Both the position numbers and the translations under genes were made by a program. Source: Scolanthus callimorphus (Eukaryota; Cnidaria; Anthozoa; Actiniaria; Edwardsiidae). Taken from it: a stretch of 64,000 nt of DNA. The stretch lies in assembly GCA_033964015.1 (NCBI GenBank), contig CM066919.1, positions 7,069,831 through 7,133,830 of the forward strand. The letters are read 5' to 3'. Positions 9,850 to 23,300 of this stretch are shown piece by piece (position 1 is the first letter of the stretch; the number at the start of each line of letters is the position of its first letter). The notes under the pieces are model-generated. The model did not search any database. It was not told where the DNA came from and saw only the letters and a program-made list of their open reading frames with translations.

Positions 9850-12800
9850 TCATTGTCGGATTTGAAATATTACACCAAGCGCGGCACACGGTACCACGTG
9901 ACCAAAATACGTCGCTTCATTCTGCGTCACACCTGGCCTTATTTACCAAAGAGCAGGGTAAGGAGGGGTAATGGCTCAAGAGTGAATAAACGAAAAGCAG
10001 AATTAGTAGCTGGAGGTCAGAACCTGCAGTGGCAAAAAGGAGAAAAAGGCAGTTTCGATAGTTGCTTTTTTCTAAAAAATGAAATAAATAAAAAACTTCA
10101 AGGTTTAAAGTATACCAATTTTGCTGCTATAATGCAAGATGAAAATCGAAGTATGTACTTAGTTTCTTAGACAATGTGGAATCACGTTCCGGAATTTAGC
10201 AACGAAAGATCGAAATGATATTTCTTGACTTCTTGAATACCGTGTGTTATATCAGAGAAGTTTCCTGTACTTCAACCGAGAGTTTGTCGGCCTAGCGACC
10301 ACGAGTCCACTTCGGAACTGCGGACAGAAGTGTGACTAACCGCCAAGTGTGAGATTTATCATGAACTGGCGGAACCGGAGTTTCATAGGATAATTCATGA
10401 TTTGTACGGACCAACCACGTTTTAGTACATTGTCTTCAATCGTTTTAAGACATTGTCATCATACATTTTTACATTTAAAGGAGTTTAGTATCATATATAT
10501 TTTTTTTTGTAGCGAATTTCCGTATCGAAAAAGATGAAAAAAAAATGAAAAAATAAAACACCATAACATCAATGAAGGCAATTGAGTATACCCGTTTGAG
10601 CTTCAGCTATAGAGGAGGTATTGCAATACCAAATGGAGTTTGGGCAGAAGAAAATGAAATAGAGTTTGAGAGCACCTGCGCACCTAAGAGAACAATTGAA
10701 GATAAAGCTGAGAGGTAGTGGAGTTTTAGCTTCAATCTGCTACGGGGACAGAGAATATATAACAGAAGTCGTACTTTCTTCGTCCCCCGGTTAGTTATAG
10801 TTGCTAAAGTTGTGTATTTGATTTGCGTTTAGTTTTCGACACTGGTCATAAATCCGCTATACTAAGTATATATATGAAGTATATATACTAGGTAGATGCA
10901 TCTACTGCCAAAACAGCCTGGGACCAAGACGGATAACGATATCTTCCAAGAATCATGATCCCTTATTGCGCATCCTGAGATAAATATGCCAGGAGTATGG
11001 TTAAGAGGCTACAACAAAAAGCGAACCGTAGTGTGAAGGGGGTAATGGAAAAAGAAATCTTGAACAGTCTCTTGTGAGGCTAGTAGTAGTAAAGCCTTGT
11101 TGGTGAGCCATCGCGAGACATCGCGAACCACCGAATACAATTTTTTGGAAACGAAGAAGCACGGCATACTAATTTTTGGAACGATTTGCATAGGAACGTA
11201 TAACAAACACTGGCCCAAACATTGTTGGCATTGTTTTTAGGCGTTTTCTTTGAATAAAAGGACGCGCAAGGTCCGCACTCTTCCAATCCTAGAAGACGCA
11301 CAATATCGTTTTATTATAAGCAGCATGATTGTAGTCACATGCAGTGGAAATACTCCTACTATTCAAGTCATTGTAATCGAAGTACAACACTTTACGGCAG
11401 CGTTGCAGCAGCGTTGCAGCATATAGACCCATGTGCTATAGCCAGTGAGCATTTTTTATCCATGCTCCTTTCCTCTCTGACTAGTCTCTACTGCGTGTGA
11501 TGGTGGCCTTAGGACCTCTTGGATATTGAATGACTAAAACCGTGTGTCCAGCTGCTGACTACTGATTTTACTAAGACTTTCCAAATGGGCGGCGAAATAC
11601 TTCACGCATCTTCCTCGTATTACCATGTGCGGCAAACGGGGATGACTTTGGGATGTCAAATTCATGACATCCCTCCCAACGGCAACTCTCCCAAAGAAAG
11701 ACGAGGAAGCGATGCGTATGTGAGTGGATTGAGAGTTACCGTCCAGTAAGGCAACGGAAGATAAGAAGATAGGGAGACGACGGAAGATAGGGAGACGACG
11801 GAAGACAAAGGAGCTTTGCTATCAGCAGTATATAGTAAACGACCATAGAACGCATATTCGTTCTGAACGAAACTGCGCTTCCCGAGAACCGTGACGTCGT
11901 CAACGCCAACGACAGTTACCGATTTCGACCAAGCTGTGTAAAACGAGAGAGCATCTGATGAGAGTACGGTGAACAAAGAATCGGAGTTACTTCCTAGCAA
12001 GCGTTATTACAAGGTCTGGCAGACAAATCAAGGCGTGGGCATAATTTGACATATAAGCGTTGGAGACAAGCGCATGTAACTCATAATGAGGTGTTTAATG
12101 ACGGTTCTACGAGAATAGTTGCATCTGTGAGTAAATATTGCTGGGGAAATAAACATACAGACAAGAAAACGAACAATTCAATGTCCTGAGAAGTAGTTGT
12201 TTTACTCTAGAAATTCCTGACAATGGTTCATTTAACCGTGCTACGAAAGAAATTAACCGTTTGTCTTGAAATCCCGGGCTTTGTTTTGAGACTAACTCCA
12301 AATGTTCGGCGACAATTGCCATAAGCATGCTTTTTGAAATCTCAAAAATTCGTTTGCAGACAGGGCTTTCCCACTTCCGACGAAATCATGCATGGCTCTG
12401 TAAACAACCACAAGAATCGTCAAATAATAATAAAAAACACTTATTTTTGCCCTCCTAACCGGACGAAGCATCGAGCATAAGAGAACTTGAGGCAACAAGT
12501 GAATTTAGATCATCGCTTTGGAAGAAAATAGAAAGTATAAATTTAGTGCAGCAGGAAGCAGCCAAATAACGCTCTGTAAAAGCTAAAAATCTAGAGTAAA
12601 ATCTGAATTTAGTCGACTTTAGATTATAAAAATTGAACCCACGACTGCACTTTCTCAAGAAGAGTCCTTGAATGTTATAAAGCTGTAGATAAAATGATTT
12701 ATATGACTCAAGTTCGCACTAAATGAAAAGCTTAACCCATATAGCCCCCCGCCCCCTCGAGAAATAGTGTAAACTAGAATGGGAGTATTGAATTTGTTGC

Positions 12801-14313
12801 TGTAAGTTTCATATGTGTTTTACCCAACTATCGTACGAAAAACTAGGAACTCAATGTCACATTTTGGAGATATAAGCTACGATTTATACCGATTTTGGTT
12901 ATAATACTGTTAATGTGAATCTCTGCATGAAAATTCCTAAAATGTTTTACTTGATATTTATTTTCGAAATGTTTTTTTCCGATTTAGCGGAAGCTCGCGG
13001 GAGTCCTCTCTTTAACTTCTGTGCCGGAACTGATTGGTAATTACTCGTCGCAATAGCAATCTCGTCTCCAGAGCCTTCGGTTTGACCAGCGGGGCCAACG
13101 ACACCAACCTCGTCCCCTTTCTCATAGTACTCGAATTTTTGATATATATAATAAAGCACTCTTTAGCTTTCTTAATTTATAAATTTTTCAAATTTTCAGT
13201 AGCAAGAACAAGGCTTTTGATAATAATAATTAATTGTCTCACGCGATAAAAATTGCAATATGGCAATAGCCTTTTTACAAACGGCATACCCCGTTCCAAG
13301 CAACGGTAACCGTTCTCCACTGTAGCACAGAAGGGAAATAGGTCTCAATATGCGCAAGTGCTATCGAAAGATAATGTCAAGGAAAGAACCAATCAGATTA
13401 CGTATTTGTTAACTTTTAAGTTAAAATATATAAAATATGTAAGTATAGATAACAAGCTCATTGAAACACCAGGTTCCTCGGGTTTCGAAATATAGCCAAT
13501 AAAAATACTGCTTAAAAATACACTAAAAGAAATGAGCCCTGTCGCCTCCAAAAGAACAAGCCTCTTTAGAAGTCGTTTATCATTATACATTGTTTTGTGT
13601 ACGCTGTTTGCTTACTCGGGCCGCCTAACTTGTGACAACTTGTCAGAAGTCATGTTCAGTTATTTCGCGCATTTCGGCCTGTTTTGATGCTAAATGAAAA
13701 TGAAATGGGGTTATCTCAGCTGTTGCTTTTTCCAGGGAAAATTATTCCGCGAAAAATATACAATATCAAATTATTGTTCAAAATCTTATCAAAATTGCTA
13801 TAGGCATATATGATCAAACTCAATTGACTGATCTTTCCATATATTTTTTTAAAATAACGTTGTCGTTTCCCTTAATCACAAATTCAAATAAAACAAATCA
13901 CGAGAATCATAACAAGGTGAAGACAATAGCATTAATCATTACTGAAGATATCCATGAAATCAAGCGAAAGGTAAAAGACATTTCAGAATAAAATGTCATT
14001 TAATTCATAATCATATCAAAAATATTCATCGGTTTTACCCTTGAACCTACGAATTTGTACAGTCGTTTCGAGCAAAGAAACTGCATATTTTGTCTTCATT
14101 TCTGTCTCCCGTGCAACACGTTAATTGAAAATTAATAAAATACTCACAGCACAAATACTCACAGCGGCAAAGCGTTACTAATTAAATCTAGTGCTATTTT
14201 TTCTCAATGTAATTCTATTAACAACCGACGGTTGACAAGAAAAAGGAAGCGATATTTATTCTCTACTGCTTTCCGGGATCTTCGGTCAGTCCATTGTAGG
14301 CTGCCAAGCGTTG
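9850..14313. other. 4.5 kb without a supported gene; probable 5' UTR or promoter at the right end
   Basis: Several ORFs of 65-112 residues occur, but none shows a domain, a signal peptide or splice context. An 18-bp direct repeat (GATAGGGAGACGACGGAA, about 2.5 copies) lies at 11775-11806. The final 100-200 bp before 14314 should contain the promoter and 5' UTR of the multi-exon secreted-protein gene. No TATA box is obvious. Confidence 0.4.
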
Positions 14314-14365
14314 ATGTTTTCTTGTACGCTCCTCGCACTCTTGCTGTTTGTGCAGCTTGGATACG
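14314..14365 (+). CDS. Exon 1: signal peptide
   Basis: ATG at 14314 opens MFSCTLLALLLFVQLGY, a hydrophobic leader. The donor is G|GTGAGA, phase 1. The split codon G|TG with exon 2 gives valine and continues directly into the first cysteine module. The Kozak context is weak (T at -3). The exon is short and is linked across a 4.9 kb intron only by phase and by the need for a leader. Confidence 0.65.
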
Positions 14366-17300
14366 GTGAGAAAATTGAACAGTGAGTAGTATTTGTACTT
14401 TTTGACTACTATATACTTTAATGCGATTTTCATAATTGAAACCTTTTAAGAAAGGCGCAAAGAGTATCTTGCATTTTTTGATAACAAATTGGGTTTTAAG
14501 GCCCATGGTAGTCCTTGTGAGTTAAAAACAACTCCCAAAGCCTACGTGAAATTACCAGGGGCTGTTCACTCGTTTGATTGACACAAATCAAACCTCGGTT
14601 TGTCAGTTGGCGTAGTAGAGTTTGCAGAATTAGGACGAAATTGCGGTAAAGGTATTTCTTTCACGTTTCTTTTTTTTTGTATTTCAACATCTTTATTTGT
14701 TTTAGTTTCTTACAAAATAGACAATTACAAAAACCCATACTTTCACGTTTCTTTGAGGTGCTCTAAAAAGGGAAGTACAGGTGGCCGAATGATCTAAAAC
14801 CGTTGTTTCGCAAAAACCGTTCGTCAGTCAACTCCCCTGTTGCTGGGGTTGAATTTCTGGCTTGGGTTGCTCTTTTAGTCGAGTTTCGGACTTAGAGGAT
14901 GCTTCATAGTGGGCAGAAGTGAATTCGTCATTTCTTTTTTTACTTCCATACACTTCGGCAATAAACCGATAAGGCCATGCTTTCAATGCCCTAGGCCGTG
15001 CCCAAAGAACACTGGCGACGCCCGCAGGTGACCATCCCCAATTTTAGTACTCCCACCCTCATGATTGTAAGCGACTGGCATTGCAGTTCCAATCTTAATG
15101 CCTAGACATACGCCTAGGCACTTTCATCTGCGCATGTTTCACAATGCTAATCAATCGCCGAAAATAAACTCTTAAAATTTAGTTTAACCCTGAAATTAGC
15201 AAACCCCGATCAAACGCGAAAAAAACAAATGGGAACATGCGTTGATGTTCCCATTACATAGCAGTTACATCTGAGCTAGAAAGAAAAAGTATGAAATGCA
15301 TATAAATTTATCCCCCCCCCCCTAATAAAAGGGGGTTGCCCCCCCCCCCCCCTAATAAAAGGGGGTTGCTAGACCAATCTTTTAGGAGGTGAGTAAGGGT
15401 GTTTCAAAGGCGTGCTATCGAACCAGTTCTAGCATGAAAACGCAAACTTCTCAGCTGAGTCCGAGCTTGTAATGCCCATATCGCAACTACAAAACGTGCT
15501 AAGCATTTACACCTTTGGTTGATAGTTTTTTTTTTTGTATGCATGGCGGAAAAAGCTCAAGAAATCTCCTACTGACGCTTTGAAGGACAGATTTAAGGAA
15601 TTAAGAACTGAAATTAAGAACATGATTGAAACTAGCCGCATCGACTACTTCAACTCCCTCGACGCGGATCTCTGTTCCAATCCTAAAAGATTCTGGTCTG
15701 TCTTTAAGCTAAAGCCAGGCACTATGTCTGTAGGAATGAGTGATGGGGGAGGTAACCAACCAGCGCGCCTAGCAACCACACCAGCCTCGATTACTAGTTT
15801 ATTCAATGGTTAATTCTCCTCCGTGTTTGCGCTCCCCTATCAAGCCCCAAGACTGCTCGATCATCTGAGCGCATCACCCCTACACCGTGTGCAGCTCGAA
15901 GTTCAGGAGGTGCGGAGTGCGCTTTCAGCCCTGGATGTAAACAAAGCTACAGGCTCAGATGGGATCCCTTGTCGCTTGCTCAAGGAAACCGCGCAACAGA
16001 TTGCCCCCTCACTCACTCACCTTTACAACCTGTCTCTTCGCTTTGGCGTCGTGCCTGATGAGTGGAAACTGGCTAACATAATTCCAGTTCACAAGAAAGG
16101 GGGGAAGCAACACGTTGAGAACTATCGTCCCATTTCTCTGTTGTCAGTCATATCCAAGGTCCTGGAGCGCTGCGTGCTGTCTAACATCCGGGACTTTCTA
16201 ATTACATTGATCAAAAACATCCAGCACCGCTTCCTGCCTGGAAGGTCCTGTACTACCCAGCTTCTCGAGGTGTTGGACTATATCGGTTCTCTCCTGGATA
16301 GCGGGAAGCAAACGGACGTCATATATATGGATATGTCGAAAGCCTTCGACAAGGTTGACCACGCCGCTCTTATTTACAAACTCGAGCATGGCTTTGGTAT
16401 CTCTGGTCCCATGCTACGCTGGCTCAATTCTTACTTGAACAACCGAAGGCAACGTGTAACAGTTCTTGGCTCTACATCACCCGAGGCATCATCCGGTGTT
16501 CCACAGGGCAGTCTGCCAGGGCCAATACTATTCTTGCTTTACGTGAATGACTTGCCGGACGCTGTGCAAAACTCCAAAGTTGCGTGCTTCGCAGACGACA
16601 CCAAGATTATTAAGTGCGTAAACTCGGATGAAGATGCTGCCCCACTACAACAAGATCTGAGTAGCTTAGAGGACTCGTCCAAGGTATCTGGATTAGTCTT
16701 CAACGAAAGCAAGTGCAAGTGTCAGCGCATTACAAGGAAGTTTCAGCCAACCCAAGTGGCATACACTCTCAACGAGTCACCGCTTGCAGTTACTCCCTTT
16801 GAAAAAGACCTGGGAGTGTGGGTCGCCAGTGACCTAACGTGGACTAAACATGTCACCGAGGGATGCGCGAAAGCTAACAATTTACTTGGCTTCCTGCGCA
16901 GAACCACCGTGGACTTTTGTAGTTTAGAAACTCGCCGCACACTCTACCTGGCAATAGTGCGCCCAGCGTTAGGTTATGCAACACAGGTCTGGAGCCCACA
17001 GTCAGTTAGGTTAATAGAAAAAGTTGAAAGAGTTCAGAGAAAGGTAACTGAGTTCATTATAGATTTACCGTTCCTATGCACAAAAATCTATAAAGATCGC
17101 CTTCTCGCTGCTAACCTGTTGCCTTTGTACTATTGGCACGAGTTCCTTGACTTGGTCTTTTTCTATAAAGCCATCAATTGCCTTGTTAGCATTTCACCTG
17201 AAGTTTTACCTTCCCGTATCAAACCAATTAGAACAACTAGATCCACTGCCAACCCAAATGCTATCAGTTTCCGCCCTCGCAAGTGCAGAACAACGTACTT

Positions 17301-20300
17301 CCAGAATTCTTTTTTTGTCCGCGTTTCACGCACTTGGAACACTCTGCCAGTACAATACAGACTCGAGAGCTTATCTCTCAACCAGTTTAGATCTTTACTT
17401 CTTGAGTACTACAGGAGGGCGTTGGTACAATCCTACAGCCCCGATGATCCGAGGTCATTTAAGACTATCTGTGTTAAATGTCATGTATCTCGCCTCCTGG
17501 ACACGCCCATCTCTTGTTGTTTCTAGTCATTTTAAATGTTACATGTTGTTTTAACGTTTTTCGTAGTTCTATCCAAGGGCCCACAGTAATTGGCTTTGCT
17601 GTTGTGGTGTCCCTGTCTACATGTCGTGTCAATTTTTTGCCTTGTTTTTTTTCCTCGCACGTTATTTGTTATCAAGAAGAAGAAGAAGAAGAAGATTTTG
17701 TAGACGAAGCATAATAAATAAAAATAAAAAAATAAATAAAATAGAATAAAAAAATAAACATCTACGCTTGTAGCAAAAAAAAACTTCGTAAGTAACTAGA
17801 ATAAATTTCCACTTAACCTAAATTCGCATCACTCATCGGATATAGAGAGGTTTTGAACTATTAAAAGTGAATTACGATAAATAACTTAGTTTGATATTTT
17901 AAAATATGGATTTTAGTTAAAAAGTTAAAAGATTTTGCTAAACTAAGGTTATTCAAAACTCCACAAGTACATGTTTAAAAATGAGCAAGTTGTTGTGAAC
18001 TATTTCGATCAAATGAATGTTTACTGCCTTATTCTCCAGTTCATCCTCGAAAAACGTTGTTGACGTTAGAGAAGCAGGAAGCCAGCGTCTTCAAAAGCCG
18101 CCAAAGGAGGGGTCTTTATGAGGAATGCTACGGGGAAAAATGTAGATGGGAGGAAGTCGAAGAAGTCCATGGAGAGAGTGAAGCGGGGGTAAGGGTTTGA
18201 CTGAAAATAATTACGAGTTTTTTAGAACTTTTTCAAAATTTCAAAACATGAAATAATTTTAAACGTTGGCTATGAGTTGATGTGGGGGTTCACGTGCCTG
18301 AAAAATAATAAGACGTAGTTTTTCAGGATCCGTAGAATGTCTTGAGACTCATTTTACGTGTCAACAGTTCGAAAAACTGTCCCATAGTGCTCATTTTGCC
18401 ATTTTGTGATATTTGAATTGTTATTCAAAGGGATTCTCAAACACACACTTATAGAGTGTAGCGACGTTAAGTAGAACAATTGTTATAGTGTTTCCTTTTA
18501 TGCATTTACAGTGTAATGAATGAAACAATCACAGGTGTCAAATTAATTATTGTTCTTTAGAATTGTCAAGTCCGATAAATTGTGTTAACATTTCTATTAG
18601 AAAATACTAGAAACATCCATCGGTATCTGACAGGAAAAGTCTATAACAGCGACTTTGTTGCGGAAAGTGATAACTCTATTAATCAGATCATCAGAACAAT
18701 AGTTCAATAATAGATGTGCAAATCTCATATAGTTGTCCTATAACATAAGGAGAGTAAGTATTCAGTAATGATACACATTGAAGGGAGCAATATATCTTTC
18801 ATATTAACGTCTTAGTTTGCATTCTAGTACGAATACTGGTATAATTATCTCTGCAATACAAGGGGAGAACACTGTCGTACTCGTAAGTAACAACATGAGA
18901 ACACAATGGGAACAATGTTATTTTCTCTGTAATAACAAGATAAAAAGATATGATAGGTTTGCCAACATGTTTTTCACCAACATACCCTATTATCGTTAAG
19001 GGGCTTGAAAATACGAGGCAGAGCCGAGTGTTTTTTAACCGACTTTGAGGTGTTTGAAATCCTTGTAAAAAACAAGGATTTGATATGAGTGTTTGATATT
19101 ACTTCTCAAACGAATGATTTAATGCCGAGGAAAAAGAGGGAATATAAACTCAACATTCTATGCAAATTAAGATCGCGTCTCCGATCTCCTCCACGCTTAT
19201 GATTTTCTCTGTATAAGCTCGACGAATTATTAAATGAGTTTGAGAATATTGGACCAAGTACCCTAACTGACTATGCTGAGCTCTCTGATTGCAGTGCAAT
19301 GCAAACATCGCAAGGAATGTTCCTTTGGTGACTGGGGTCAATGGGAAGACACGGGATCAAGTAACGGAGAGTGCCGTGAACAACAGACCATACGGCCATA
19401 CAAACATAACATTATGGACACATACCGCCGCGAACGTGATGGTTGCGATGGCTTGCACACCAATTGTCCTGCAGAACCATCTAAGAACCGAAAATACTGT
19501 GAGTTATTTTCATTATACACAATGTTTTTATTTTGCCTTGGGCGGTATTTTAATGGTGAGCAGGGCATAATTTTGTTTACACCATTTAAAGGGAATTAAT
19601 TAATAGAGAACGGAAAACCAAAACAGAAGCGCAAAATTCATTCAAGAATATTAGATTTTGAAGTTACGTAATCATTCAAAAATCACGTCATAACGTCACA
19701 TAAAGCTTATGTCACCCAACTCGACTTCAGGTGTATGTAAAAAGGCAATCTGTACCGACGGGATGTGGTCCGAATGGTCAGGGGATGCGCCTAAAGGCGG
19801 GTGTGGCAAGCAGTCACGTGAACAGCCCTACCAAATCATCTGGTCAACCGTCACCCAAATAGGTTCTTGCGATGCCATTCCTAAAGCTTGTGGCCAACCA
19901 AATACGGAGCAAAGACAATTGTGTGAGTGACAAGGGAAGTTAACATTTCTTTTGCTAGAAAGTTTTATGGTTACTTTTATGTAGAAAATCTTACATGAGG
20001 TGCTCAAGCCTCGTGATGGTAAATTCTGTGCAACGTTATAAAGCGATTAATACATTTTATGCTATTAGGCCGTTGTATGTATCCTGTGTGCAATCTCGGG
20101 TATTGGACCGAATGGGAACCCCATTTACTTAGCCATGGATCCTGTGGCCAAAACCAAACACGCAGAAGGCCTTACATCGTTACCAAAGCTTACCAAGACC
20201 ACGTGGACAGTTGTCCCAAACAACAAGGATGCCCTGATGATGTCACAGAGAAGAGGCAACAATGTAAGTCGAAGTTTTAAAACTAATGTAGCATGCCACG

Positions 20301-23300
20301 GCAAACAGACAACATATACCTACTTTAACAGAATTGGCTTGTCATTTTAGCAAAATGGTTGCTTTGCATAATAAATAGTTCCAACACTCTTGACGTAAAA
20401 TAACAATCCATCTACAGTATCATTTAATCATCTCTGGCCTCAGTACTAAAAACTTGGCATCATGTTGTCACACGAGTGTCAGGGAAGGACAATGATGTCC
20501 GTACAACAATGCCCTTGCTAAAAAACTAAAAAGGAGAGTTTTGTTGCTTTGTAGGCATGTGTGAATACCGCGACAGCTGCAAGATGAACGAGTGGACGAC
20601 GTGGAATGATCCGGTAACAGAAGAGGGCTGTAAGGTGCAGACACGACGCCGTACCTATGTGGAACCCGTTAAACATCTACAGAGGGACCACTGCACTGGG
20701 CTGAATACACACTGCTTGGTAGAGCCCACTGAAACAAGAACCTATTGTAAGCTTACTAGCTTAGGTGCCCTAGCATACGATTATTGTAGTCAACATATAC
20801 CGAATCACCTTGCCTTTTCTAAAGCAAAACAAAGATTTCCAACGTTAGTAACAACGTGGAAGAACTAAATGAGTAGCTATCTTTTCAGGTAGTCTCATGT
20901 GTGGCATTAGTGCTACATTTGACATGCCTACTGCAAAGGTTCAGCTTGCGCCGTGGTTGTGTTAGTTGTAACGCGGAAGGTACGACCGACAGTCTTAACA
21001 ATGCCACTAGATTCGCCAACGTGACTACATCTCTATTTTTGGTCCCATAGAAACTCTTTCGGTTATGCTCGGTTTTTCAACTAGGCGATCCCTTTAATCA
21101 TGATTATGATTAATTTCGGGTCTTACCTTTGAAATCTCATATTCAGGTAAATGTAGCACCGTTAAGTGCAAAACAGGCGAGTGGAGCCAGTGGAAAGGAG
21201 AGATTTCTGCAGATACATGTGGAAACCAAGCTCGCGTCAAGGATGAGCAAGCAAATACGACCAATAAGTACCAAGAGAACACATGCAAGGGGCTGCCTAC
21301 GTCATGCCCTAACACTCAACAGGAGATCCGCAAGATGTGTAAGTTTGTAAAATCCTTGCTCTTCGAGCCATCTCCTCTCGCAGATATTACCAAATGCAAT
21401 TGATGATGTCACAACACATTTTCTTCTATGCTCAGGGTTCCCTATAAGCAAAATAAACTTTCCATTAGCTGTCTATGGGTGCTTCTTATCTTGAATAATA
21501 AATTTTCATCATACAGAAAACTATATCTCAAATATTTTGGCTGGTTGGGCCCAAGACTGAACGATCTGCATGCCGCGTAAACGTCTAACGTCTGTTGCTA
21601 TTGTTTTTTGTTCGGTAAACGTTATTGACTTTTAAAAATAAAAAAGTTCATCAGGAACCATCTATTGTGGATGTCGAAATATTCATATGTTTTGTGTATT
21701 CCTGAAAGGAGTAGCGAAGAATAAACAAGCACCGAAACAAAATTTGCCCTCCAAACGTTTTTCAGTAGCTCTTTGGTTTGAGTACCAGAAGTCTTAAATA
21801 TCTGGTGCAGGCTTTTTCTACTAGTTTAGTCGAGGGAATCACGCAGAAGGATTAAATTGCATGAAGCAAGCAACTCCGTCTTAAGCGCGAAGTGAAACGT
21901 TTTGACATCCAACTAAGGTAGTGTGTTCAACCGCTCTGAAAAAAATGTTTAAAATGCTTAAAATGGTAATTGCTATTGCTAATCACTCATTTAGGTAACT
22001 GTTCATACCGCGAGGACTGTACACTAAAAGAGTGGCAGGCGTGGACAGGTGATATCCCGGAAGTTGGATGTGCCAAGCAAATCCGCTCCCGACAGTACAA
22101 TAGTTCGATCATACACTTACTGAGACCGACATGCGATGGTCTGACGAGCTGTATTGTACTCAAGGATGAAGCAAGGACTAAGTGTGAGTAGCTATAACAC
22201 AATCATGCACACTCAATAACATTCACATTTGACTAGCTCCTGTCCAGGCTTTGACTGATACCAAATATTTATCTGATGGTTCAGCTGTATTTGTTCAATT
22301 TTTTAAGGTGAACGTATACATTCCCGAACATCTAAAATAGTCTTCAAAGTCAATAATCGACACCTATACCTCAAGAATCGACACCTATACCTCGTAATAT
22401 GTCATTTCTTCAGTTCATAAGTTAATTAAATGGAACTTCCATTTAGCGGCCATAACTCTGTCGAGAGGCTAATTTTGCAGGTCCAAAGGTCTCAGAGGTC
22501 TCATTTCATTTGTTCTTTTCCCTCGATCAGGCAACTGTAAGCACGCGGTCTGCACATGGAGCAAATGGTTTGTGAAGAGTTATGACCCCAAGACGAAATG
22601 TACTGTGACGGCCAAGGTAAAAAATGTGACTAGCAGTTACACTACAACGCAGCAAGAGAACGACTGTGCGGGGTTTACGATGTCGTGTACAGAGAAGGCA
22701 AAAGAGGAAACCAATACGGCCTGTAGGTATCATGTCTCGGGAAAAAAAGCTAGGGCGGGTATACACCTTGGTTTGGTTGATCACGGTGACGACTAGATCA
22801 TTCTTAAACCCTTCCTACTTGACTAGTTAAATATCGTATCGTCCAAAACGATAATTGGAACAAAATTGACATGTAATTAGGATGACGTCACGAATGAAAC
22901 GCTAAGATCTAACAACTAAAACATATCATGAAAATTTTGACTGGAGATCTAAATAGTACAATTATAGTATTTCTTATCAAGCTTATTAATAATTCACCAA
23001 GATTAAACAAAGAAGATTATGAGCGTAAGTAGGTTTGGATACGTGGTCTTAATTTGCATACGAATTTGAGCTTTTATTCACACTTTTTCTCGATGTGAAG
23101 CTACACCAAGAATTCGACAGTGCTTTTCATAAGGACATCCAAAAAAAACGCTTACTCTTTTTTCAACCCACTTCTCGATGTTTGGATTTTCGGATGAAAC
23201 ACCCTGATGTATGACATGAAAAATTGCAAGCGGTAAAATGACGTCGTCGTTTTTTATGATTATAAACACTGTAACCTTTAGAACAATGTTACGACATTTG

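Noticed and set aside
9853..10170. 105-residue plus-strand ORF beside a hairpin
   Set aside because: It starts inside the hairpin arm region and has no motif or splice context.
11662..12000. 112-residue minus-strand ORF
   Set aside because: It has no ATG at its start, no signal peptide or domain, and contains an 18-bp tandem repeat that explains its SSVVSL repetition.
12947..13159. 70-residue minus-strand ORF with GDEVGVVGPAGQTEGSGDE
   Set aside because: The peptide looks collagen-like for a few residues only. There is no Gly-x-y run, no splice context and no leader. It may be part of an unrecognised repeat.
19273..19599. Alternative start of the secreted protein at ATG 19273 in front of module 1
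   Set aside because: It gives only seven hydrophobic residues before the first cysteine, too short for a signal peptide. An acceptor at 19294 and the leader exon at 14314 with matching phase explain the gene better.
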